The position numbers and the translations under genes are program-made. The notes under the pieces were generated by a model. That model did no database searches and was not told the DNA's origin. It worked only from the letters and a program-made list of their open reading frames with translations. Positions 33,426-46,582 of a DNA stretch of 64,000 nt are shown here, piece after piece. The stretch is from positions 1-64,000 of the forward strand of contig NZ_JAEFDB010000014.1 of NCBI RefSeq assembly GCF_016126015.1. The letters run 5' to 3'. Positions within the stretch are counted from its first letter, which is position 1, and the number at the start of each line of letters is the position of its first letter. This stretch comes from Capnocytophaga periodontitidis (GTDB lineage: Bacteria; Bacteroidota; Bacteroidia; Flavobacteriales; Flavobacteriaceae).

Positions 33426-33536
33426 TCTCACGAATTTTCACCTGACGGTGATGTTGTGATAAGGGGGGAGTGTCTCGGAGAAACTAGGAGAATCTCGGAG
33501 GGGGATTGTTATAGAAAAGCTACCTAAGGGTTTAGA
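33426..33536. repeat. Family A long copy, shortened
   Basis: Matches 29655-29787 nearly base for base but lacks about 22 bases (from tgaaaatcttgg to agag). It carries the TTCACC-TGAC-GGTGA core (33437-33451) and a decayed form of the outer-membrane gene terminator (aaaagctacctaaggg). It proves that this stretch was copied or recombined as a unit. Confidence 0.8.
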
Positions 33537-33548
33537 CTTTGGCAAAGT
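33536..33548. repeat. Family B half module
   Basis: ACTTTGGCAAAGT followed by gtagtgatgcaaaa, the same tail as in the copies at 50225 and 46792. The first arm is missing; the half unit is fused to the family A copy. Confidence 0.65.
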
Positions 33549-33587
33549 GTAGTGATGCAAAAATTGCAAATAATTGATTAGGAAATT

Positions 33588-35591
33588 TTATTTCCAAAGA
33601 ATTACTAAGGTTTCTTCAGAGGATAGGCGTGCGGTGTTGGCTGTTGCACTTCCTCCCTTATCGGCAAAAACGATTGAAGGATTTACTCCTTTGGGGCAAC
33701 GCAATGATACTGTGGTAGCTTGTGGACGTTTGTTGATGAGGATAGTAAGGTATTGATTGCCTTTTTGCATCGTATACATTTGCACTCCTTTTTGGTAAGT
33801 TTCAAACTGAAAAGGGACTACAGCTTGTGCTTCGGCGAGTAGCAAATGCGAAAGTACTTCCCCTTTGCCACTGCGCAAAGCGCCCAACCCCAATAGCGAT
33901 GGAAACCAAAAGGTCTCTCCCCTCATAAAGCGATGTTTTGTTGCCAACACACTATTTTCCTCTTGGGCAACTATTTGTCCTTGAGTATTGTAGATACTCC
34001 CTTTCCAAAGGTGGGCGGGCAGGGGTGCGTTTTGGTAATTTACACTGAAATCGGTAGGGAGGCATTTTATTTCTTTCAGCGCTCCCCCCAATACATCTTG
34101 TAGCGGAAAGCCCGTGTGATGTAGAGCAAACATATTTTCGTCGTAGAACGCGCTGAGTCCTTCCATTATCAGTTTGCCGCCATTGCGTACAAAGTTGCGC
34201 AGAGGTTCCCAATAACGCGATGGGAGGCTTATTTGTCCTGATAAAATAATGGTTTCTCCTTTGTAAGAGGGTTTGTTCCAGTTGAACTCATCAAAGCACT
34301 GAAACTGACTATTGATGCCATTTTCAAGTAGAGTTTCATACATTGCAAATGCCGATTTCATAGCCCCTCCCGTGTTTCTGCCCTCGTAATCATTATTGGT
34401 ATTATCATTTAGCTGGGCTTTTTTTTCTACCCAAAGGGTTTCGCGGGTATAGAGGATATGAATATTAGCTACTACGGGTTTAAATTTGCTGATATTGATT
34501 TTTCGGAGTGTTTTGGCAACTTCAGAGGCAGCAGTGAGTCGGTCGGTAGGTTGGTTTTGGAAATCTACGAGCGCCCATTCGCCTGCTTCATCGCCCACAG
34601 CACGGGGGTTTAAGCACCAAAACAAGATGTGTTCAGCACCATTGCCAATACTCGTCCACAGCCATTGGGTGATTTCTTCTTTGGTAGGACAGAAGGCTTT
34701 ATAACCGCTGAAAGTGTTGTTGCCCCCTTGCAATTCGGTTACCCAAAAAGGCAATTCGCCTGCTCCCGAACGTATGATAGCGCAATTCGCCCCCAAAGCT
34801 GTAGCATACTGATTTCTGTGAAACATAGTGTAATGCCAACTGGGGTGAGCTGAAGCGCCTAACGAACTGAGGAAGTTGCGCCAAGCGGGGAAGTTGTATT
34901 CGGCAATATTGCTGAATATTTGGTGAGAATTGACGTGCAGATAGGCATTAGGGTCGTACTTTTTCACCTCGTTGGCAATCCATTGCAGATACCAAGTATT
35001 GTAGTGTAGCAAGAACTGTTGAGGGGTGAAATCTACTATTTGTGGGTAGCCTTTGCTGTTGTAGGCAGTAGGTTGTAGTGTTTTGAGCCATTCACTTTTT
35101 TGGGTATTAGCAAAAGCGTCGTTAGGTACCCAACCTCCTGTACCAGGTTCGTTCATCAGCACCCAACCATAGAGGGCAGGAGAGGTTTTGAAATGGGTTA
35201 CTACTTGCTTGATATAGGTAGCAATTTCTTGTAGATGCGACTGCGAATAAGGGTGCTTAAAGCCACCTAATGAATTGTCAGGCGCAGCGGGGAAGAGCGT
35301 GCCTACAATCTTCACATTGTACCGCTCTGCTGCTTTAAAAGCCTTGTCAAAAAGAGAGAAATCCCAAGTACCGTCGGGGCGCTTCATATAGTTTTCGAAC
35401 ATACGAATGCGACAACAGTTCATTTGGTGCTCGCTGAGGAGTTTGAACCAAGTATTTATCTCCTCATCGGTTTGACCAGGCTCTATGAACACCTGTGCAC
35501 CAATGGGTGATACATAGGGTTGCGCTTTCACAGTGGTAGTGATGGAGGCAATCCCAAGACATAAAAGGTATATACAATTTTTAAAAAACAT
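33588..35591 (-). CDS. GH42-like beta-galactosidase
   Basis: Secreted glycoside hydrolase of clan GH-A. A signal peptide (MFFKNCIYLLCLGIASITTTVKA) precedes the barrel. The acid/base Glu is in YGWVLMNEPGTGG and the nucleophile Glu in PFWVTELQGGNN, followed by GAEHILFWCLNP and a beta-galactosidase trimerisation-like region. This is typical of GH42. The frame is open to a GTG at 35654 and an ATG at 35615, but 35591 is chosen: it starts a clean signal peptide and lies about 35 bases after the -7 element. Confidence 0.82.
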   Translation of the reverse strand: MFFKNCIYLLCLGIASITTTVKAQPYVSPIGAQVFIEPGQTDEEINTWFKLLSEHQMNCCRIRMFENYMKRPDGTWDFSLFDKAFKAAERYNVKIVGTLFPAAPDNSLGGFKHPYSQSHLQEIATYIKQVVTHFKTSPALYGWVLMNEPGTGGWVPNDAFANTQKSEWLKTLQPTAYNSKGYPQIVDFTPQQFLLHYNTWYLQWIANEVKKYDPNAYLHVNSHQIFSNIAEYNFPAWRNFLSSLGASAHPSWHYTMFHRNQYATALGANCAIIRSGAGELPFWVTELQGGNNTFSGYKAFCPTKEEITQWLWTSIGNGAEHILFWCLNPRAVGDEAGEWALVDFQNQPTDRLTAASEVAKTLRKINISKFKPVVANIHILYTRETLWVEKKAQLNDNTNNDYEGRNTGGAMKSAFAMYETLLENGINSQFQCFDEFNWNKPSYKGETIILSGQISLPSRYWEPLRNFVRNGGKLIMEGLSAFYDENMFALHHTGFPLQDVLGGALKEIKCLPTDFSVNYQNAPLPAHLWKGSIYNTQGQIVAQEENSVLATKHRFMRGETFWFPSLLGLGALRSGKGEVLSHLLLAEAQAVVPFQFETYQKGVQMYTMQKGNQYLTILINKRPQATTVSLRCPKGVNPSIVFADKGGSATANTARLSSEETLVILWK

Positions 35592-35624
35592 ACAAATACT
35601 TTTTTGGTGGTACATTTTGTGGTG

Positions 35625-35632
35625 CAAAGGTA
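35625..35632 (-). promoter_or_regulatory. Candidate -7 element TACCTTTG
   Basis: A good match to TAnnTTTG on the minus strand. Transcription would start near 35618, so a start codon at 35615 would be nearly leaderless and 35591 is favoured for the GH42-like gene. Confidence 0.5.
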
Positions 35633-35697
35633 AGGTGATAAAGTGTTTATCCACTTATCTTTTCTTTTAGAAAACTTATCAAATTAGCTTATACGCT

Positions 35698-38600
35698 TCA
35701 CATTTCACTTTCTCCTTTCAAATACTCTCGCGGTGAGGCATTGTAGAACTTCTTAAACGAGCGACTGAAATTCGATAGCTCTTGGTAACCCACCTTATAG
35801 GCTACTTCCGAGATGTTCAAATTGCCTTGTTTCATCAGTTGGGCAGCGGCGGTCATACGTATTTGTACAATCACGTTGTAAGGGGTGGTGTTCATAATGG
35901 CTTTTACTTTTTTGAAGAGTTGGTTAGTACTCATATTTAGAGCATCGGCGAGGGCATCGATACCAAACTCGGGGTCGCTGAGGTGTTCCATTACAATGTT
36001 GTTCACTTTATCAACAAATTCTTTTTTCCACGGTTGCCCGATGAGTTTTTCACGGTACACATTCAGGTCAGATGAGGAGCTGTACTGTTCCCACAACTTC
36101 TTGCGCGAAAGTAGTATATTTTCGATGCGCTTGCTGAGTATTTTAGCCGAAAAAGGTTTGGTGATATAGTCTTCCACTCCCAAACTGTACCCCTCTACCA
36201 CTTGCGATTCCTTGTCTAAGGCGGTGAGCAGAATGATAGGAATATGGTTTGTTTTTTCGTTGGCGCGCAGTTCTTTTACCATTGAAATGCCATCGCGTTT
36301 AGGCATCATAATATCCGATACAATAAGGTCGGGGATGTGGGCAATAGCCAATTCTAAGCCCTCTTCACCGTCGCGTGCTAATAGTACGTGGAAATGCTCG
36401 TTGAGAATGTGCTGTATATAATCGCGCATATCGTCGTTGTCTTCCACTACCAAAATAGTCTCTTCCTTGTCGGTTGCATTTTCTTGTGGAGCTATTTCTT
36501 TTACCGTTTGGGTAGTGTCTATCTGTTGCAAGGTGATAGAAGCCTCGTCGTGGAGTTGTGGCACATCCAAAATAGGCAACAATACCGTGAAGGTAGCCCC
36601 TTGTTTTTCTTCACTTTCCACCTCTATATGTCCTTGGTGTAAATCGACGAGGTCTTTGGTAAAGGCGAGCCCTAAGCCTGCCCCCTCGTTGTGGAGTTCT
36701 TTTTGGCGTTTGCCTTGCAAGAAAGCGGTAAAGAGCTGTTTTTGTTCTTCTTTGGAGATACCAATGCCTGTATCGGCTATCTTTATTTGCAAAAACTTCT
36801 GCTGATTTTGCACCACAGTGGCAATGAGTACTGTGATTGCACCTTTTTCGGGGGTGTATTGGAAGGCATTCCCGATGAGATTGTAGAGAATTTTATCTAA
36901 CTTATCAGCATCAAAAGGCATCCACAAGCTGGGCATTGTACTTTTTATGGTGTATTGTATTTGTTTTTCTAAAGCGAGATAAGCAAAGGTTTCACTCACT
37001 CCTTTCACAAAATTCACCACATCGTCGTATTGCAAATTCAGCTCTAATTTGTTCTTTTCTAACTTTCTAAAATCGAGTAATTGGTTGATGAGGCGCATTA
37101 GTTTTTGGGCGTTGCGCAACATCATTGTATATTTCTCTTTGTGCTGCTTAGGAGAATTCTCATCATCTACCATTTGGTTTAGCGGACCTACAATAAGCGA
37201 AAGCGGTGTTTTGAACTCGTGAGAGATGTTAGAGAAAAAGTTGGTTTTCATCTCGTTGATTTCGTACATACGCTGGGCTTCCAATTGCGAGATACGCAGG
37301 TTCTGCTTGTCTCTTTCCTTGATGGTGTAATACTTCACGATAAGCACCAATAAGCCCACCCCCAGCAAGGCATAGAGGATATAAGCCCAATTTGTTCGCC
37401 AAAGCGGAGGGGCTACTACTATCTCAATTGTAGTGGGTTTTTCGCTCCACACCCCGTCGTTGTTAGTGGCTTTTACTTTGAAAATGTAAGTACCTGGGTT
37501 GAGGTTTGTATAGGTAGCGATACGCTCGGAAGTGTCGTAAATCCAATCGCTGTCGAAACCTTCGAGCATATAGGCGTATTGGTTTTTGAAAGAAGCGCGG
37601 TAGTTCAATGCCGAAAAACGGAACGATATTACCGATTGCCAATGTTTGAGGTGAATGCTTTGGGTCTCATCTATCACCTCGCTGAGCACCCCGCCTTCTT
37701 CTGGTCGTACCGATTTGTTGAATATTTGAAAATCAGAAATTACTACTTTGGGTTGGGTTTGGTTAAGGGTAAGCTGTTGAGGATAGAAAGTATTAAAACC
37801 GTCTTTTCCTCCAATGAGCAACTCGCCGTCTTTGGCTTGTGCAAAAGCCCCTAATTGAAAGCCCGAATTTTGCAAGCCATCGTACTCGTTGAACACCTGA
37901 AACTGTTGGCTTTTTGGGGTGTATTTCAGTACTGCCGAAGGGGTACTCATCCACAGATTGCCACTATTGTCTTCTGCCAAACCAAAAATAGGGTCGCCAT
38001 AGTCGCTGCCTTTACGGCAAATGAGCTCGAAGCGTTCGGTTTTCTTGTCGAACTTGTGTAGCCCTCCTTTGGTGCCTATCCACAAGGTGCCGTCCTTGCT
38101 CTCATGGATAGCCGTAATAAAGTCATTGCTCAGGGCGTGTGTATTGTTTTTTAGGGCTGTATAGGTGTGTTTGAGTTTTAGGTCGCGGGTGTAACAACGC
38201 AAGCCTTTTTCGGTACCTACCCACAAAAGCAGGTCTTGGTCGCGGTGAATTACGTGGGTTTTATCTTCGGGGTAGATGATGTTCTCACTTTCGAATAGTG
38301 GGGTAAAAACACCCGTAGCGGGCTGGTAGTTAATTGCTCCCAACTCGGTAGCAAGCCAAAAGGAATTATCCCAATCTTTGGTAATTTGATAGACGTTGCG
38401 GTAGGTGTAATTCGTACCGGTAGGCACGGGAATGGGCACCTGACTAAAACTATTGGACGAAGGATTGTACTTAATGAGATAATTGGCATAGTTGCCTATC
38501 CAAATATTCCCTTCGGCATCTTCACAGAAAGCCTGATAGAGCTGAGTATTGGGGTTGTAGGATTGGTTGCTAAAAGCAGTGAGTGTCTTTCTGTCGGGAT

Positions 38601-39741
38601 TGAGTTTATCAATATGGTTTAAGCCACCTATCCAGAGGTTGCCTTTGCTGTCCTTAAAAATAGCGCGCACTTGTTTTTCCGAAAGAAAATTCTTGTATCT
38701 CACCCATTTGAATTGGGCAGGGGTAGGACTAAAATAGTAAATCCCAGAGGCGGTACTCACCCACATCAGCTGACTTTTATCTCGGTAGATGTGATTCACA
38801 CTTTCATTAGCGAGTTGCGGGTTTTGCAAGTCGGTAATGGAGTGAGTGTTTTTGTTGAGGAGTTTGATGCCCTCGTTAGTCTCTATCCAAATGTTGTGCT
38901 GACCGTCATCGGCTACCGAAAGCACGTTCACATTGTGCGTACAAGGGGTCGCACCACACACCGCATAACGTTGGTAGTTTTTCGTTTTTTCATTTAAGCT
39001 ATACAAACCACCGTGAGCCGATGATACCCAAACCGTGCCTTCTGGGTCTTTGTAGAGGTTGAAAATGTGCTTACATACCTTCTCATCAGTGTCGTTTGTA
39101 TGCCAATAAGGGTGTAGTTCAAATTGTTTTTCCTTGCGGTTAAAACGGTACACCCCGCCACCCCACGAACTAAGTATGAGCGTGCCATTGGTCGCTACCA
39201 TACCCGTAAGGGCGTTGTTCAGGGGTTTGGAAGTGCTTTTTTCTCGAATGTCGTAATGAGTGAAGACTCCTGTTTTGGGGTTGAGCATATCCAGTCCGCC
39301 ACGGTCTACGGCTATCCAAATCATACCCGCCTCGTCCTCTACTATGCCCGCTACATCGTTATAGCTAAGGCTTTTACTGCCTTTTTGATGTTTGTAGGTG
39401 GTGAAGATACCCGTGCGTAGGTTCAGTTTGCTGAGTCCTTCGCCTTTTAAGCCAATCCAAAGGTTGTGCTGACTGTCTTCAAACAAACACCTGATAGAGT
39501 TTCCTGCAAGGCTGTTCTTCTGGGTGCTATTGTGTTTATACACAGTGATATCATAGCCGTCGAACTTGTGCAAACCGTCATCAGTGCCTATCCATATAAA
39601 ACCTTTTGAGTCCTGCAACATACTGGTTACCTCATTGCTCACCAATCCGTTGTGGGTGGTGATTTTGGATAGATACGCCCAGTCCTGCGCTGAGAGCAAC
39701 GCAGGAAATAACACCCATATTATGTAGAGTAGTTTTCTCAT
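35698..39741 (-). CDS. Hybrid two-component system sensor-regulator (HTCS)
   Basis: One-protein regulator of the PUL (1347 residues). A signal peptide leads a periplasmic sensor made of many two-component-regulator propeller repeats (for example DSKGFIWIGTDDGLHKFDG) and a Y_Y_Y domain (about 690-770); one membrane segment lies near 790. The cytoplasmic part has a histidine kinase (NISHEFKTPLSL, His near 845), a HATPase, a receiver (DNDDMRDY; Asp in SDIMMPKRDG near 1145) and a C-terminal AraC-type helix-turn-helix ending in FKKFYNASPREYLKG. It senses an oligosaccharide and activates susCD operons. It follows the LacZ-type gene by 36 bases. Confidence 0.95.
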   Translation of the reverse strand: MRKLLYIIWVLFPALLSAQDWAYLSKITTHNGLVSNEVTSMLQDSKGFIWIGTDDGLHKFDGYDITVYKHNSTQKNSLAGNSIRCLFEDSQHNLWIGLKGEGLSKLNLRTGIFTTYKHQKGSKSLSYNDVAGIVEDEAGMIWIAVDRGGLDMLNPKTGVFTHYDIREKSTSKPLNNALTGMVATNGTLILSSWGGGVYRFNRKEKQFELHPYWHTNDTDEKVCKHIFNLYKDPEGTVWVSSAHGGLYSLNEKTKNYQRYAVCGATPCTHNVNVLSVADDGQHNIWIETNEGIKLLNKNTHSITDLQNPQLANESVNHIYRDKSQLMWVSTASGIYYFSPTPAQFKWVRYKNFLSEKQVRAIFKDSKGNLWIGGLNHIDKLNPDRKTLTAFSNQSYNPNTQLYQAFCEDAEGNIWIGNYANYLIKYNPSSNSFSQVPIPVPTGTNYTYRNVYQITKDWDNSFWLATELGAINYQPATGVFTPLFESENIIYPEDKTHVIHRDQDLLLWVGTEKGLRCYTRDLKLKHTYTALKNNTHALSNDFITAIHESKDGTLWIGTKGGLHKFDKKTERFELICRKGSDYGDPIFGLAEDNSGNLWMSTPSAVLKYTPKSQQFQVFNEYDGLQNSGFQLGAFAQAKDGELLIGGKDGFNTFYPQQLTLNQTQPKVVISDFQIFNKSVRPEEGGVLSEVIDETQSIHLKHWQSVISFRFSALNYRASFKNQYAYMLEGFDSDWIYDTSERIATYTNLNPGTYIFKVKATNNDGVWSEKPTTIEIVVAPPLWRTNWAYILYALLGVGLLVLIVKYYTIKERDKQNLRISQLEAQRMYEINEMKTNFFSNISHEFKTPLSLIVGPLNQMVDDENSPKQHKEKYTMMLRNAQKLMRLINQLLDFRKLEKNKLELNLQYDDVVNFVKGVSETFAYLALEKQIQYTIKSTMPSLWMPFDADKLDKILYNLIGNAFQYTPEKGAITVLIATVVQNQQKFLQIKIADTGIGISKEEQKQLFTAFLQGKRQKELHNEGAGLGLAFTKDLVDLHQGHIEVESEEKQGATFTVLLPILDVPQLHDEASITLQQIDTTQTVKEIAPQENATDKEETILVVEDNDDMRDYIQHILNEHFHVLLARDGEEGLELAIAHIPDLIVSDIMMPKRDGISMVKELRANEKTNHIPIILLTALDKESQVVEGYSLGVEDYITKPFSAKILSKRIENILLSRKKLWEQYSSSSDLNVYREKLIGQPWKKEFVDKVNNIVMEHLSDPEFGIDALADALNMSTNQLFKKVKAIMNTTPYNVIVQIRMTAAAQLMKQGNLNISEVAYKVGYQELSNFSRSFKKFYNASPREYLKGESEM

Positions 39742-39777
39742 TTTTCAAATTTGCTAATTACCCAATCTGCTAATTTT

Positions 39778-42840
<3,063 letters not shown>

Positions 42841-42858
42841 TTACTATTTTATGGTTTG

Positions 42859-45171
42859 TTATTCTTCTATTGTAAAATGTTGTTCGTTACTATTATCGGC
42901 AGAATGTAAGCCCACCCACAGCAAGCACTCGCTGGGCTCAGTGTCCTTTTTTCCATTGATGCCGTAAAAAGCAAGAGCTTCGGAAGGTAGTTCAAAACGG
43001 ACTTGTTTGCTTTCACCTGCTTTGAGAGAGATTTTCTGAAACCCTTTCAATTCCTTTACGGGGCGACTAACACTTGCTACTAACTGTCGGGTATAGAGTT
43101 GTACCACTATTTCGCCTTCGATTGTTCCTGTATTCTGCACAGAGGCATTTACTATAATGCTATCGTTATAACGTTTCAAACTTTTTTTATTCAGATGTAC
43201 ATTACTAATAGCAAAGGTAGTATAGCTGAGTCCGTAACCAAAAGGATAAAGAGGCGTAATGGAACTATCCAAATATCCTGCGTTATAATGAGGGCGGTGG
43301 TCTACTTCTTCATTATTTGTATATACAGGTCGTCCTGTGCTCTTGTAGTTGTAGTAAATAGGAATTTGCCCTACACTGCGCGGGAAAGACATCGTTAAGT
43401 GTCCCGAAGGATTCACATCGCCTGCTATCACATCGGCAATACCATTACCTCCTTGCGTACCAGGGAACCACGCTTGCAAAATAGCTTGTACATTCTCGTT
43501 TTCCCAAGAAAGGTCGAGCGGTCGTCCGCTAAAAGTAATGATAGTTATAGGCTTGTTTATGGCTTTTAGTGCTTCGAGTAATTGGCGTTGTGCTTGAGGC
43601 AAACGAATGTCAGAACGCACCGCCGACTCTCCTGCCCAGCTACTTTGTTCTCCTACGGCTACTAATACCCTATCGGCTTTGAGAGCTATAGCAACCGCTT
43701 CTTTGAGTTGTTCTGTTGAAATAGTTGTAAAACCACAGCCTTCGGCATAGAGGAGTTTTACGTTTGTACCCTTGTATTTCTCGGTAAGCCCTGTGAGTAA
43801 ACTCACGCTTTGTTTGCCGTCGCCTAAGCACGTCCAACTGCCGTTTATATCACTTGTGTTGTTCATCATAGGTCCTATTACAGCAATCGTTTTACCGCTA
43901 TATTTTTTGATGGGTAACACTTCAGCTTCATTTTTCAAGAGTACTACTGAGGAAGCAACAGCTTGTCGCGCTACTTTCAGATATTCCTCAGTAAAAGTAT
44001 TTTCTTTGGCACGAGTTTCATCTAAGTATCGGTAGGGGTCATCAAAAAGACCTAAAAGGAACTTCATTTCCAATATATGTCTTACTGCTTTATCAATTTG
44101 AGCTTCGGTTACTTTGCCTTCTTTCACTAAGGCACTAAGGTATTTAATAAAGGTTGCCCCGTTCATATCCATTTCTATTCCTGCATTGGCTGAGAGGTTT
44201 GCCGCTTGTTTATCATCTTTGGCTACCCCGTGTCGTACCAACTCGTTAATGCCTGTATAATCACTCACTAACAAGCCGTTAAAGCCCCATTCTTTGCGAA
44301 GCACCTCAGTAAGCAACCACTTGTCGGCGGTGGCAGGTACTCCGTTTATTTCGTTCAAAGAAGCCATTATACTGCCCACCCCTGCGTTTAGGGTCGCCTC
44401 ATAAGGAGGTAAATATACATTGCGCAAGGTGTGCATAGAGAGTTCAGCTGTATTATAGTCCTTACCTGATTCGGCAGCTCCATAGCCGGCAAAGTGTTTA
44501 CCACAAGCTAAAAGCGTGTGAGGGCTACTCAACGTTTGCCAATTCTCACCTCCTTGAAATCCTTTTACGCGTGCTTCGGCAATGAGACTTCCTAAATAAG
44601 GGTCTTCGCCTGCGCCTTCCATTGCGCGTCCCCAACGAGCATCGCGGGTGATATCTACCATAGGGGCAAACGTCCAGTTGATACCATCGGCACTAGCTTC
44701 ACAGGCAGCGAGTTCAGCTGTTTTGTGCATCAATGCCAAATCCCACGAGCAAGACTCAGCTAACGGAATGGGAAAGATAGTTTTATAGCCGTGTATCACA
44801 TCTTGACCAAAGAGGATAGGAATGCCCAAACGTGTTTGTTCTACCGCTATTTTTTGCAATTTTCGTATACCTGTAACCGAAGTAGCGTTAAAAATACTTC
44901 CTACCAAGCCTTTTTCGAGGTAAGGTTGGTACTTATCAGCCATTACAGGGCCTGTAACCGACCAATCGGCTGAGAATTGCGTCATTTGTCCGATTTTTTC
45001 TTCAAGAGTCATCAAACACAGTACCGAATCTACGCGCTGTTCTATGTGTTTATCGCCACTGAAACTCTTTTGGGTGAATTTTTCATTATCAGATTTTAGG
45101 ATAGCGGGTGTTGCGCAACCTATCATAAGTAACGAAATAAGCGTTTTAAAAATGTGTTTGCTATATCTCAT
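42859..45171 (-). CDS. GH3 beta-glucosidase-type lipoprotein (BglX-like)
   Basis: 770 residues with a lipoprotein signal (LLMIGC, Cys19). The N-terminal barrel has GQDVIHGYKTIFPIPLAES, MEGAGEDPYLGS and the nucleophile Asp304 in GLLVSDYTGINE; the (alpha/beta)6 sandwich and a C-terminal fibronectin-like domain follow. GH3 enzymes of this layout remove beta-linked glucose or xylose from non-reducing ends. It lies 8 bases after the GH5-like gene. Exact sugar specificity cannot be read from the sequence. Confidence 0.92.
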   Translation of the reverse strand: MRYSKHIFKTLISLLMIGCATPAILKSDNEKFTQKSFSGDKHIEQRVDSVLCLMTLEEKIGQMTQFSADWSVTGPVMADKYQPYLEKGLVGSIFNATSVTGIRKLQKIAVEQTRLGIPILFGQDVIHGYKTIFPIPLAESCSWDLALMHKTAELAACEASADGINWTFAPMVDITRDARWGRAMEGAGEDPYLGSLIAEARVKGFQGGENWQTLSSPHTLLACGKHFAGYGAAESGKDYNTAELSMHTLRNVYLPPYEATLNAGVGSIMASLNEINGVPATADKWLLTEVLRKEWGFNGLLVSDYTGINELVRHGVAKDDKQAANLSANAGIEMDMNGATFIKYLSALVKEGKVTEAQIDKAVRHILEMKFLLGLFDDPYRYLDETRAKENTFTEEYLKVARQAVASSVVLLKNEAEVLPIKKYSGKTIAVIGPMMNNTSDINGSWTCLGDGKQSVSLLTGLTEKYKGTNVKLLYAEGCGFTTISTEQLKEAVAIALKADRVLVAVGEQSSWAGESAVRSDIRLPQAQRQLLEALKAINKPITIITFSGRPLDLSWENENVQAILQAWFPGTQGGNGIADVIAGDVNPSGHLTMSFPRSVGQIPIYYNYKSTGRPVYTNNEEVDHRPHYNAGYLDSSITPLYPFGYGLSYTTFAISNVHLNKKSLKRYNDSIIVNASVQNTGTIEGEIVVQLYTRQLVASVSRPVKELKGFQKISLKAGESKQVRFELPSEALAFYGINGKKDTEPSECLLWVGLHSADNSNEQHFTIEE

Positions 45172-45178
45172 AGATAAA

Positions 45179-46582
45179 CTATAGGTTTTCTAAAATTACT
45201 ACTATTGAACGTTTGAAGGCTGGAATTAAAGCCTTGTTACTTTCAATAGGTATATGTCGTTCCCATTTATCCGTCCAAGGATCGTATATACTGTAATGCG
45301 TATATTTGTTGTTGATGTGGCTGAGTGGTATTTGGAAATTGCGTTTTATCTCGGCAGGGATTCCATCGCGGAGTTCTGTTTTCCAATTATTAGCAAGGTC
45401 TCTGCACCACAGAATTGTCTTGGTTTTTCCTTGTAAGCCATAACAATTTACATTCATTGAGCTAAATGAAAAAGGTTGCATCGCTTCTGCCATAGGGTCA
45501 ATTCCTTCAATAGCGTTTTTGAAACGCCCAAAGTGATACCACAGTTGGTTAGGCTCGATATAATGATCCCAATGCCAAGTATTGCCCGAACCTGCACTGC
45601 CACAAAAGAAAGGCGCAAAAATGAAATCGTGTAATAAGATGCCTTCTGTGTCTTTAGGATAAAGCGCTGAAGGTCCTGCGTGGTTGGGTTGCACTGCACC
45701 AATCTCATTGATGACAATAGGTTTGGGATTTTCTTTCGTAAAATCTAATCCGATATTTACAGCATTGCTCACTAATGAATCGATTGCTCCTTTTACGACA
45801 GGATATTGATGCCACTTGTCGCCCTCGTCCAAATAACGGTGAATGCTCAAAAAATCGTTATTAGGTATTACTGCTAACTTCTTGTAGTAGTCGCCCATAT
45901 AAGAGGCGTGCATACTGCCTAAGGTTTGGGTAACCAACTGATTAGGACATAATTTTTTCACCTTGCCGAGCATCTCTTTGGTAAAAGGAAGCCACTCTGC
46001 TTCGGGTACAGCTGAATCCATTTCGTTCCACAACTCCCACCCATATACATACGGGTGGTTTTGGCATTTTTTAGCAATCGCTCTGAGGCGTTTTAAGTAG
46101 GACTTTTTGCCTTTTTTAGTACTTACATACTCGCTTACATTCTTGAACTTGGTAGCTAGTGAATAGCTGTTACACCAAGAAGCCTCAGGTGAGATATTAT
46201 TAGAGATAGTACGCAAGTGATGCAGGGTGAATTTAAGGTAAATATGATACTTTTCTGCAAGTTGTAGCAACTGTTCTATACGCGCTAACTTCTCGGGATT
46301 GTATTTTCCTTCCCTTTGGTCTTCTATTTCTAAGAACTCAGTACTTATCCAGATGCGCATCGCATTTCCGCCATTCTCGGCAAAGTGTTTAAAGTACTTT
46401 TCTACCTCTTCAAAATTATGCGATGGTAGATAATTGGTGCTAATAGGAATCCACGTCGCACCGTTTTTTTCAAAATAGCGCGGGTGAGTTTTGCTTACCG
46501 TTATATTTGCTTGCGAAAAGCTTAGTGCTCCACACAAGCAAAGCCCCCAAAGCAGTATTTTAGATAGTTTTATGTTAAACAT
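45179..46582 (-). CDS. GH5-like cellulase-family hydrolase
   Basis: 467 residues from the ATG at 46582; a frame open to a TTG at 46597 is less likely because the signal peptide (MFNIKLSKILLWGLCLCGALSFSQA) begins at 46582. The clan GH-A barrel has its acid/base Glu187 in YGWELWNEMDS and nucleophile Glu293 in IVINEIGA. It resembles mannanase/cellulase-family proteins of Bacteroidota PULs. It is probably periplasmic or cell-surface. The subfamily and substrate are unclear. Confidence 0.82.
   Translation of the reverse strand: MFNIKLSKILLWGLCLCGALSFSQANITVSKTHPRYFEKNGATWIPISTNYLPSHNFEEVEKYFKHFAENGGNAMRIWISTEFLEIEDQREGKYNPEKLARIEQLLQLAEKYHIYLKFTLHHLRTISNNISPEASWCNSYSLATKFKNVSEYVSTKKGKKSYLKRLRAIAKKCQNHPYVYGWELWNEMDSAVPEAEWLPFTKEMLGKVKKLCPNQLVTQTLGSMHASYMGDYYKKLAVIPNNDFLSIHRYLDEGDKWHQYPVVKGAIDSLVSNAVNIGLDFTKENPKPIVINEIGAVQPNHAGPSALYPKDTEGILLHDFIFAPFFCGSAGSGNTWHWDHYIEPNQLWYHFGRFKNAIEGIDPMAEAMQPFSFSSMNVNCYGLQGKTKTILWCRDLANNWKTELRDGIPAEIKRNFQIPLSHINNKYTHYSIYDPWTDKWERHIPIESNKALIPAFKRSIVVILENL

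Larger units (their letters stand above)
33282..33587. other. Intergenic gap with repeats A and B fused
   Basis: It contains the -7 element of the esterase gene (33311-33318), the second long family A copy (33426-33536) and, joined directly to its end, a single ACTTTGGCAAAGT unit with gtagtgatgcaaaa (33536-33562) from family B. No gene is visible. Confidence 0.6.
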
